Of a stretch of DNA of 44,702 nucleotides, positions 38,191 through 44,702 are shown one piece after another. The notes under the pieces were generated by a model. The model was not told the DNA's origin. It ran no database searches and worked only from the letters and a program-made list of their open reading frames with translations. A program made the translations under genes and the position numbers. How positions within the stretch are numbered: position 1 is the stretch's first letter; each line of letters starts with the position of its first letter. This DNA comes from Bacillota bacterium (GTDB lineage Bacteria; Bacillota; Dethiobacteria; DTU022): NCBI GenBank assembly GCA_012840855.1, contig DUVX01000009.1, positions 1 to 44,702 on the forward strand, read 5' to 3'.

Positions 38191-39606
38191 TTATTCTTGT
38201 CGCCTTAACTCGTCAGCATATTCGCGTGGCCTTTTCCGAACCACGTAGAAGACAATGATCCATACTGCCAGGAGTAAAAGCGCCCAGAAGAGCATGGTCG
38301 AAGAGCCCACGCCCTTAATGAAAGAGGCGATGGCCAGGAAAATAAAGATGAAAAAGTTGCTGCCCACCGTAATCGATGTTACCTGGGCCGCCGCCACCTC
38401 GAAACCGACATAATCCACTATGGCCATGCTGGCCGGGACAATCACGTTGGAAAGAATGAGCGCCAGCGGCAACCAGATCAGAGTGGCGTTAAGCAGTCCC
38501 CGGAAAAGGTTGCCCCGATTGGTATTCACTGCAAAGACGGAGAAAAATATCATATAAGCGGCTGCATCGGCCAGCGGCAGCACATTGTTGCCGGGTAACA
38601 GCAGCGACACCAGGTAGACGATCGGAGCCAGCAGAACACCCAAAGCGATATGCTCAGTTTTGCCTACTACCACAGCTACATCGAGGCCAACGTAGAACTC
38701 ACGGCCAGGCATCCGTTTCATGATAAATTCTCGGATGCTCTCCGAAAGCGGGGCCAACCCCATCACAATGAGCTCGGCTGCCCGGGGGAGCAGCACCATG
38801 AAAAAGCCCAGGGAAAGAGAGAGGGTGATCGTCTTCGCAGCCTGGTCACCAAACGTACCTACTTCCCCATAGCCCAAAAATGCCAGTCCGCCGAAGAGAA
38901 GGCCCACCGCAAAACCGATGATGATCGGCTCTCCCAGAAGGCCGTACCTTTCGCGCAGGGTGCTGGGATCAAGCTCAATATCCCTGATCCCCGGAATCCG
39001 ATCCCAGACCCTGTCCATAAAAAATCCGAAAGGGGCGTACTGCACGGAATGGGCATGGGGTATTGAGATATTGGGCATGCCGTAGTAAGGCTCGATCATG
39101 GGAGCTGTCCAGTCTGCCAGTTTTAAAGTCAAAAGCCAGAACAGAATTCCGCTGATAATGCCTAGAACCCAGCTCTCTGTGGTGACATAGACAGCTAATA
39201 TAGTAAAGACAAAAATCCAATGGTTAAAAAAGTCAACATTCAGGGTCTTGGTAAAACCGATGATCACCAGAAGGGCATTGACAAGAATGAACAGAGCGAT
39301 AGCACCCATGGCGAAGGGCGCGGCGAAAGTTATACCGGAGAATACTGGCCAACCTACATCGGGAATAGAGAGACCAACACCGTAGCGCATACCCATAATC
39401 TCACCGGCCTCCCCGATGAGACCGACCACTACATTGATCAGGGCCAGGAGGGCGGTGAATCCGACAGCCATGCGTAAAGCACAAAGCAGGGTTGTTCTGA
39501 GGGGTGCCCGGAAGATTAAGCCTAAAATAATGATAGCGATCGGCACCACTACCACTGCGCCCATATTGAGCAGCCATTCAAAAATGCCTAGAAGTGATTC
39601 AACCAA
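38191..39606 (-). CDS. gatC: PTS EIIC, galactitol (GatC) type
   Basis: A 471-residue permease of the GatC branch with about 10-12 hydrophobic segments. Family blocks are VPIAIIILGLIFRAPLRTTL, MRYGVGLSIPDVGWP, the Asn/His block VGKTEHIALGVLLAPIVY and AVNTNRGNLFRGL. The characterised GatC moves galactitol, but this subfamily also includes carriers for other sugars and polyols, so the substrate is open. The start is a TTG at 39606 about eight bases after a G-run. It lies between the EIIA and EIIB genes, in the GatA-C-B order. Confidence 0.9.
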   Translation of the reverse strand: MVESLLGIFEWLLNMGAVVVVPIAIIILGLIFRAPLRTTLLCALRMAVGFTALLALINVVVGLIGEAGEIMGMRYGVGLSIPDVGWPVFSGITFAAPFAMGAIALFILVNALLVIIGFTKTLNVDFFNHWIFVFTILAVYVTTESWVLGIISGILFWLLTLKLADWTAPMIEPYYGMPNISIPHAHSVQYAPFGFFMDRVWDRIPGIRDIELDPSTLRERYGLLGEPIIIGFAVGLLFGGLAFLGYGEVGTFGDQAAKTITLSLSLGFFMVLLPRAAELIVMGLAPLSESIREFIMKRMPGREFYVGLDVAVVVGKTEHIALGVLLAPIVYLVSLLLPGNNVLPLADAAAYMIFFSVFAVNTNRGNLFRGLLNATLIWLPLALILSNVIVPASMAIVDYVGFEVAAAQVTSITVGSNFFIFIFLAIASFIKGVGSSTMLFWALLLLAVWIIVFYVVRKRPREYADELRRQE

Positions 39607-39679
39607 TTCCTGATCCCCCCTTTTTAATGCAATTGTTACAATCCGCTGTTACCACACCCACACCTGCCCCATATGCACC

Positions 39680-40144
39680 TCAATCATCACCTCCAGCCAG
39701 ATGTTTGATCGCTTCTAAAATCTCTTCCAGCGTCCCGGAAAAGAGCAGCTCCCTGGAGCTGTCGTTTTTTAGTAAATAAGTAACCTCCTGTAGCAGAACC
39801 AGGTGCGAATCTTTGTCCCTGGTGGCAAAACCAAGCACTATTTTTACCGGATCATTTTTTTCGTGTCCGAAACAAAGGGGTTCTTTTAAGCGAACCAGGC
39901 TCAGCCCCAGATCGTTGACCTTGTTCTTATCGGGCCGGGCGTGGGCCAACGCTATCCCGGGAATAATAACGATATAAGGCCCCAGCTCCTCCACCATACC
40001 GATCATGTCATCGATATACTCCTCCGTGACTTTACCGCCCCGGCAAAGAAGTTCACCGCTTTTTCTGATCGCCTCACGCCACCCAGCGGCCGCCACATCC
40101 AGAGCGATCATCTCTTCTGTTAGTACCTGCTCCAGCAAAGGCAT
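39680..40144 (-). CDS. PTS EIIA, mannitol/fructose-galactitol (type 2) family
   Basis: A 154-residue cytosolic EIIA. The phosphorylated His is H68 in PGIALAHARPD; the KIVLGFATRDKDSHLVLLQEVTYLL block is typical. It is the only free-standing EIIA of the block and probably serves both EIIB/EIIC pairs. First gene after the sigma-54 promoter. ATG 40144 has GGGAGGG almost touching it; TTG 40138, six bases after that tract, is an equally good start. Confidence 0.92.
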   Translation of the reverse strand: MPLLEQVLTEEMIALDVAAAGWREAIRKSGELLCRGGKVTEEYIDDMIGMVEELGPYIVIIPGIALAHARPDKNKVNDLGLSLVRLKEPLCFGHEKNDPVKIVLGFATRDKDSHLVLLQEVTYLLKNDSSRELLFSGTLEEILEAIKHLAGGDD

Positions 40145-40236
40145 TCCCTCCCATTGCAGCAAATCGATCTTTGGTATGCCGCTTTATTCTATCCTGATAT
40201 TAAATAGATAAGGTTTTCAGACTCACCAGTCTATAG

Positions 40237-40253
40237 TTGCAATTTGCATGCCA
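40237..40253 (-). promoter_or_regulatory. Sigma-54 (-24/-12) promoter of the PTS operon
   Basis: On the minus strand TGGCATG-CAAA-TTGCAA matches the consensus TGGCAC-N5-TTGCW, with exactly ten bases between the GG and GC. It lies about 90 bases before the EIIA gene and points into it. The adjacent gene encodes a sigma-54 activator with the GAFTGA-type loop, so the pair is consistent. Confidence 0.85.
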
Positions 40254-40270
40254 GCCTCCGGCAGGAATAG

Positions 40271-43138
40271 TTAACTCCTGGTCAAGCAGTCCCGGATCAT
40301 CTCCCAGCGCCCGGCCTTTTTAATCAGGTCCACATTGTCCATGAGGTTGCGATGCAGCTTCTTAAAATGGCTCACGCCCAGCTCCTTCAGGGCCACCATG
40401 CAGACTATCTCCACCTCTTTTTCACTCCAGAGCAGCGGTTTTTCCAGGGCGGCAAGGGCCACCTGGGAATAATAGACATGCCGCGGGTCGGCGTGAGGGA
40501 TAACGACACCATTACCCACGTAGGTAGGCCCCCACTGTTCCCGCTCTAGCACCGCAGCCGGGTAACTTTTTTTGACCGCTCCCGACTGAAATAGCCGCCC
40601 GGCCATTTTTTCAATAATCTCTTCCGGGGAATGGGCTCGCAGTTGGGGAAAAAATATTTCATGAGAAAAAAGCCCCTCCAAATTCATCTCTTTCAGATCT
40701 TTATGGTCAAAAGAGATTGCTTTCATAAAGCGGGCTATCCCCTCATCGGAAAAAATCTCCGGTATGGGGAAAAACCTTTCCGGATCGCCCAGTTCAGGCC
40801 TTAAATTGCCCACGACACAGAGCAGCTCTCCACCGCGCTCCAGCCTCCGGATCAGTTTGTTAAGGTCCTCGCCGATAAGGCTGGCAACCTGAAATCGGTA
40901 CCGCTCCTCAATGCCCGGTAGCCGGTGAATCAAGTAATCCCTGATCCGCTGGGCCGCTCCTTCTCCCGTAGTACAGAAAAGCAGAATCGTATGACCGCTG
41001 CTTCTCTTTTTCTCCGTAAATTTCACCCCTTCGAGCTGCCTTACAATTGCCTCCACCGGCAGCTGCTTGAACTTTGAAAGGCGGATGGCGTCCATGAGCA
41101 TCACCGTATCCACCCGGGGGACTACTATTGTCTCCAGGCCTGTTTTCTCCCTGATAATGGGGCCAAAAGCAGCCAGAGAGCCCATATCCACGAGCAGGAG
41201 AACCTCACTGTTTCTATCGAAGTTTTTTACCCTTCCAACGATCTGCTTCTGGATCTCTGTGGGGCTTTCATCCATCTCCATATCGATGGCATGGGCATTC
41301 GAAGTACCCAAAAACCAGTTGGCTACCCTGAGCATATTCGAGGCTACCTTGCCATGGCAGGCTACAATGATCTCCACATTACCCGCCGGGAACTCCTCAA
41401 CCTGTTCCTGAACCAAGACGGCCTTCAGATAGACAGTGACGTAGCCCACCTCATCTTCCGGCAGCTCCAGCGAATAGTTGCGGGCAAAAAGCTCCGTTAT
41501 TTTGCGAGCGACCTCAAAAAGGTGGCTATCCTCCCTTTTTAGCCGGGCCAGATTGGGGCACACTATCCTTTTACCCGCCCGGATCCGCTGCAAAGCGGCA
41601 GTAAAATGAAGCCCCAGGGCATATTTCAGTTCCCTTTTAAAAACCAATTCAGGGATCTCTTTCTGCGCAAGGAGCTGAACCTCGTTGATCAGATCCACCA
41701 TCTCCTCCCCTACTATTTCTGAGAAATAGCGGTCGTCCTGGAAACCTGCCCGGGTTTGTTTCAACAGCAAGTTTAACTTCTGCTCGATCTTCCTGTTCAG
41801 CTCCTCGCTGATCGCCTCTAGAGAAGCCCCTTCCTTTTTCATCTCCCTGCTTTTCTTTTCCATATAGCGGTAGATATCTTCGGAAATTCCATAAACATCC
41901 TGCTGCTCCCGCCGATCGCGCCCTTTCCATGAAGAAGGCTCAATAATCAGATCGTCCTTAAGGGTGGCGCTGACCTCTTTTCTCCTTGCCGGCTGCTCCA
42001 GTATATTTCTCCTGATCATGCGGGGCAGGGTATCCGGGGATATCTCCACGTTTTCCTTTTCCCCGGTTACGTAAAGAAGGTAGGCTCTGGCGCAGGCAAC
42101 TTTTAGATCACCCTCGAGCTGGCCAACATTGCTGGCGGGGTTGTAATTGAGCAGGGACCGGCCGGCTTCATAGGACAGCGTAATGCTGTTGTTGATCTTG
42201 TTGCTTTCTGCCTGGATAAACAGTTTTATAAATTCCAGCTTCTCCCGTAGCGGCCTCTCCCCCAGCGGAGGCATCTCGATAATCATAGGGATACGCCTCC
42301 TAAAAGTAGCCAAAAGCTGGGATTCAATCTCTTCGGTGGTGGCCGCAATGATCATCACGTTCACCTTCTGAACTTCCTCCGTTTCGCCAAGCCTCCTGAA
42401 ACGGCCATGATCGATGATATTAAACAGCATCTCCTGACCCTCGGGCGGAAGGCGATGTACTTCATCCAGAAAGAAGATACCCCCATTGGCCCTATCGATC
42501 AGTCCCAATTTATCGCCAGTGGCTCCGGTAAAACTGCCCTTTTTATGCCCAAACAGGGTGGAATAGAGAAGCTGGGGATTATGAGCATAGTCGGCACAGT
42601 TAAAGACAACAAACTTTTCACCGGGTACTTTTCCAGATTTGACGGCAAAATCAAACATTTTTTGCGCCAGGTAGCTTTTACCGGTGCCTGTTTCCCCAAC
42701 AATTAGCGTATGCAGGCCCAGGGGCGGATAGAGCACTGCCGCCTTGGCTTGCTGAATTTGCGGCCTCAAGCTGCCCTCATGACCGATGATCGAGCTGAAC
42801 AGGCGCTCTTTCTCATTTTTAGCGTCTTTTGGACCCTTTCCCCGTAGCCGGTTGAACTCTTTGTTCACCAGATAGCGGGAGATCTGGTACCCTTTATCTT
42901 TCAGAAGCCTGGTGAGCTCCCTTGCCGAGATAGTAGGGTCTTTCCGAAAATATTCCTCCATATCGCGAAGCAAACTTTCCCGGCGCCGCTCCTGCGAGGA
43001 GCCTATGCACAGTTTTTTTCGGAAAACGACGACCTGTTCCCTGGAGATACCGAGTTTTTCTGCAATCTCCTGATCTGTTAACGGATTCTTGGGATCCTCT
43101 TTTTTGACAATATCCTTGAGAAATTTTTGCCTGCCCAT
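40271..43138 (-). CDS. Sigma-54-dependent PTS-responsive activator (LevR type) with extra C-terminal EIIA domain
   Basis: A 955-residue activator. In order: HTH (about 15-45, TDQEIAEKLGISREQVVVFRK), an AAA+ domain (about 115-370) with GETGTGKSYLA (Walker A), GSFTGA (sigma-54 contact loop) and GGIFFLDEVH (Walker B), a PRD-like domain (about 450-570), an EIIA(Man)-like domain (about 590-715) with His in IIVACHGKVASNM, an EIIB-like domain with Cys in ILLFCTTGEGAA, and a C-terminal EIIA type 2 domain (about 825-955) with His in VVIPHADP. PTS phosphorylation at these sites would set its activity. LevR normally ends in a second PRD; an EIIA there is unusual. ATG 43138 has AAGGGAG upstream. Confidence 0.94.
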   Translation of the reverse strand: MGRQKFLKDIVKKEDPKNPLTDQEIAEKLGISREQVVVFRKKLCIGSSQERRRESLLRDMEEYFRKDPTISARELTRLLKDKGYQISRYLVNKEFNRLRGKGPKDAKNEKERLFSSIIGHEGSLRPQIQQAKAAVLYPPLGLHTLIVGETGTGKSYLAQKMFDFAVKSGKVPGEKFVVFNCADYAHNPQLLYSTLFGHKKGSFTGATGDKLGLIDRANGGIFFLDEVHRLPPEGQEMLFNIIDHGRFRRLGETEEVQKVNVMIIAATTEEIESQLLATFRRRIPMIIEMPPLGERPLREKLEFIKLFIQAESNKINNSITLSYEAGRSLLNYNPASNVGQLEGDLKVACARAYLLYVTGEKENVEISPDTLPRMIRRNILEQPARRKEVSATLKDDLIIEPSSWKGRDRREQQDVYGISEDIYRYMEKKSREMKKEGASLEAISEELNRKIEQKLNLLLKQTRAGFQDDRYFSEIVGEEMVDLINEVQLLAQKEIPELVFKRELKYALGLHFTAALQRIRAGKRIVCPNLARLKREDSHLFEVARKITELFARNYSLELPEDEVGYVTVYLKAVLVQEQVEEFPAGNVEIIVACHGKVASNMLRVANWFLGTSNAHAIDMEMDESPTEIQKQIVGRVKNFDRNSEVLLLVDMGSLAAFGPIIREKTGLETIVVPRVDTVMLMDAIRLSKFKQLPVEAIVRQLEGVKFTEKKRSSGHTILLFCTTGEGAAQRIRDYLIHRLPGIEERYRFQVASLIGEDLNKLIRRLERGGELLCVVGNLRPELGDPERFFPIPEIFSDEGIARFMKAISFDHKDLKEMNLEGLFSHEIFFPQLRAHSPEEIIEKMAGRLFQSGAVKKSYPAAVLEREQWGPTYVGNGVVIPHADPRHVYYSQVALAALEKPLLWSEKEVEIVCMVALKELGVSHFKKLHRNLMDNVDLIKKAGRWEMIRDCLTRS

Positions 43139-43217
43139 TTTTCGGCTCCCTTCAACAGTTATAAGTACACCCAGATCGGATCCTTCTCCATCTGCTTAAC
43201 TATTCCTGCCGATATGC

Positions 43218-43254
43218 GGTGGCATGTTTTGTTAGTGCAACTAATTCTGCCACC
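43218..43254. promoter_or_regulatory. Nested palindromes upstream of the activator gene
   Basis: An outer GGTGGCA (43218-43224) pairs with TGCCACC (43248-43254). Inside it TTAGT-GCA-ACTAA (43232-43244) is nearly concentric. The site is about 80-115 bases upstream of the activator start codon. On the minus strand TGGCAG...TTGCA looks like a sigma-54 element, but with 11 instead of 10 bases between GG and GC. It may be an operator. Confidence 0.5.
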
Positions 43255-43343
43255 GTCCTTCTGGAGAGCCTTGTATGAACGGAGTAAATGCACTTATGTG
43301 GGGATTAAAACCGCCCGGGCGGAGGGCCGCAGGCGCAATAAAA

Positions 43344-44498
43344 TCAGGGAAGAGGGGGGCAGAGTGCTTCGATAATCCAGCTGTTCTCGGGGGGGCAGCC
43401 GGCGATAAAGTTTTTGTTGGGACCGTGCTGCCGGGCGCAGTTGCCCACCAGGATTGCCTCGCCGGGCAGCTCATGCCCCGGCGGGGTGCCGGTGACGATG
43501 ATCTTATCCGACAGCGCATCGAGCCGCCCCCGTGCTTTCAGCTCCACGAGCACCGAGATAACCGTGTTCCGGCAGCCGCTGCAGGTATCATCGCCAATCT
43601 GCAGGGAGCAAGAGGGCACCTCTTTCAATATCTCCGATTCCGAGCAGCGCCTAAAACGGCGCCGAACCGACTGCCAGGGCAGGCCGGCGATCTCGATCTT
43701 CTCCAGATCGGCGGTCCCCAACCCCATCCCCGCCGCCAGCATCGTTGTGGGGACCTCTTCAGGCCGGTAGCCCATGATCGCGCCGGCGACGGTGTCCAGG
43801 GCCACCATATCGCGCCCGGCTAGGATCAGGTCCATCTCCACGGGATCCCCATAGACCGGGCCGACCCCCTCCTGGGTATAGATCGCATCGAGGATAGTCA
43901 AAGAGGGCCTGAAGAAAGCGGCTATCTCGGGGATGCCGCGAAAGAGGGCCCGCCGGTGCATCGCTTTTTTGGAGCAGTCGTCGAGAAGCCCCTTCAAATT
44001 TTTCAGGCTCAGGGTCACCTCGGTCTGGTCGTGTGTTTTCATCACCGGCAAATTGATCAGCAGATCCGCAGTGAGCGCCCACTCGTAAACGCGCAGCCGC
44101 GGCAGGACAGCGGCGGCGGGGTTCTCCACCCATACCGACCGCTCTTTTTTCAGATCGAGAACGGTATAGCCATCGCTGCGCAGCTGATCGTAACCCATAA
44201 AGGTGATCACCGCCTCGGTATCGGAGCCCATCCCCGCAGCATCGGCGATTATCGGGAGCGCGCCCCGCTCCCGGACCATCTCCGCCACCGCCAGGCAGAC
44301 CCCGGGATGGGTCACCGCACCGCTCTCCCTGGTATAGGGGATCTCCACAAGATTGGGCTTCAGCAGCACCACCGCTCCGGGCCGGACCGCCTCCGGCAAA
44401 CCGCCGGCCAGAGTTACCGCCCGCCGCACAGCGGCAGCGATAGCTTCTCTGCCGGGACGGGGGGGAGTGCGCGTGATGCTGATCAACGGCCGAACCAC
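43344..44498 (-). CDS. DUF362 domain protein (putative iron-sulfur protein)
   Basis: A 384-residue protein of the DUF362 family. Visible are VVLLKPNLVEI, ESGAVTHPGVCLAVAEMVRE, DLLINLPVMKTHDQTEVTLSLKNLKG and DAIYTQEGVGPVYGDPVEMDLILAG, all typical of the family. The C-terminal part has CSLQIGDDTCSGCRNT and later NCARQHGPNKNFIAGCPPENSWI, with several Cys that could bind a cluster. The function of the family is unknown. The start is a GTG at 44498 behind AAAGGCGG; an extended -10 promoter lies 35 bases upstream. It does not appear to be part of the PTS block. Confidence 0.85.
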   Translation of the reverse strand: MVRPLISITRTPPRPGREAIAAAVRRAVTLAGGLPEAVRPGAVVLLKPNLVEIPYTRESGAVTHPGVCLAVAEMVRERGALPIIADAAGMGSDTEAVITFMGYDQLRSDGYTVLDLKKERSVWVENPAAAVLPRLRVYEWALTADLLINLPVMKTHDQTEVTLSLKNLKGLLDDCSKKAMHRRALFRGIPEIAAFFRPSLTILDAIYTQEGVGPVYGDPVEMDLILAGRDMVALDTVAGAIMGYRPEEVPTTMLAAGMGLGTADLEKIEIAGLPWQSVRRRFRRCSESEILKEVPSCSLQIGDDTCSGCRNTVISVLVELKARGRLDALSDKIIVTGTPPGHELPGEAILVGNCARQHGPNKNFIAGCPPENSWIIEALCPPLP

Positions 44499-44531
44499 CG
44501 CTTCACCGCCTTTCAGGATCTGATTTACTCA

Positions 44532-44540
44532 ATTATAGCA
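44532..44540 (-). promoter_or_regulatory. Extended -10 promoter of the DUF362 gene
   Basis: TGCTATAAT on the minus strand (TG-N-TATAAT). The best -35 candidate, TTGCCG, is 19 bases away, somewhat long. Confidence 0.55.
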
Positions 44541-44607
44541 AATTCGGCATGCTGTGCGGCAATTGCCAGTCCTGTACACTGTGTCAATACCTAGCGGGTA
44601 AATTTCC

Positions 44608-44702
44608 TCATTCCAGAAAACATTTTTCAAATACCGCTGGGTCTTGCTTGCCAGTAGTCCTAAACCACATTCTAATTCCTTTTAATTGCAGATCGTCTAC
44701 CA
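44608..44702 (-). CDS. 3' end of an unidentified gene (runs off window)
   Basis: The last 31 codons of a minus-strand frame, ending TGA at 44608. The peptide (ending GKQDPAVFEKCFLE) is mixed and protein-like, but too short to assign. No in-frame stop interrupts it up to the window edge. It may be a real C-terminus or a chance open stretch. Confidence 0.35.
   Translation of the reverse strand, partial: VDDLQLKGIRMWFRTTGKQDPAVFEKCFLE

Noticed and set aside
1-44702. CRISPR array, tRNA, rRNA or intact insertion sequence
   Set aside because: No regularly spaced direct repeats, no tRNA cloverleaf with TTCRA loop noticed, no rRNA or transposase frame.

Overview
The window looks like part of the chromosome of an anaerobic, probably spore-forming member of the Bacillota (Clostridia-like), GC-rich over most of its length. 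The evidence is a GerMN lipoprotein, CodY, a PadR regulator, a LevR-type PTS activator, the MrfA/MrfB repair pair, an electron-bifurcating type [FeFe] hydrogenase and a tungsten-type aldehyde:ferredoxin oxidoreductase. No rRNA, tRNA, CRISPR array, prophage or intact transposase was seen.

Layout. 1-3.1 kb (minus): the 5' part of a divergent mreB, a GerMN lipoprotein, murI and a UPF0316 membrane protein. 3.2-3.9 kb (plus): a DUF1287 protein. 4-7 kb (minus): codY, then larB-larC for the nickel-pincer cofactor. 7.2-10.7 kb: a gamma carbonic anhydrase (plus) converging on an ADP-forming acyl-CoA synthetase (minus), then a TtcA-like PP-loop enzyme. 10.8-11.9 kb: a polysaccharide deacetylase with LysM and a strong terminator. 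12-13.3 kb: a small PadR/HAAS/mini-membrane-protein cassette bracketed by inverted copies of a short palindromic repeat. 13.3-18 kb: an ECF S component (minus), then hydC-hydB-hydA (plus). 18-25.6 kb (plus): nadE with a degenerate glutaminase domain, mnmG with a repeat-derived tail, mrfA and mrfB.

25.6-40.2 kb is the standout. It is one long minus-strand block of 16 tightly packed genes that reads as a single transcription unit: EIIA, GatC-type EIIC, GatB-type EIIB, two DeoC-like aldolases, a W-dependent aldehyde oxidoreductase, a four-cluster ferredoxin, an SDR, UlaB-type EIIB, UlaA-type EIIC, an FAD/NAD(P) oxidoreductase, an RmlD-like reductase, HPr, a phosphotriesterase-like lactonase, enzyme I and a HAD phosphatase. 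A near-consensus sigma-54 promoter (40237-40253) precedes it. The adjacent gene (40.3-43.1 kb) is a sigma-54 activator with PTS-sensing domains. My reading is a self-contained sugar uptake and catabolism system. It brings its own general PTS proteins, cleaves a sugar phosphate by aldolases, and oxidises the resulting aldehyde through an AorABC-like tungsten enzyme that can feed ferredoxin and NAD. The substrate cannot be named from sequence.

43.3-44.7 kb: a DUF362 iron-sulfur protein and the 3' end of an unidentified gene. Several short interspersed palindromic repeats occur between genes, and two of them have altered the 3' ends of coding regions.
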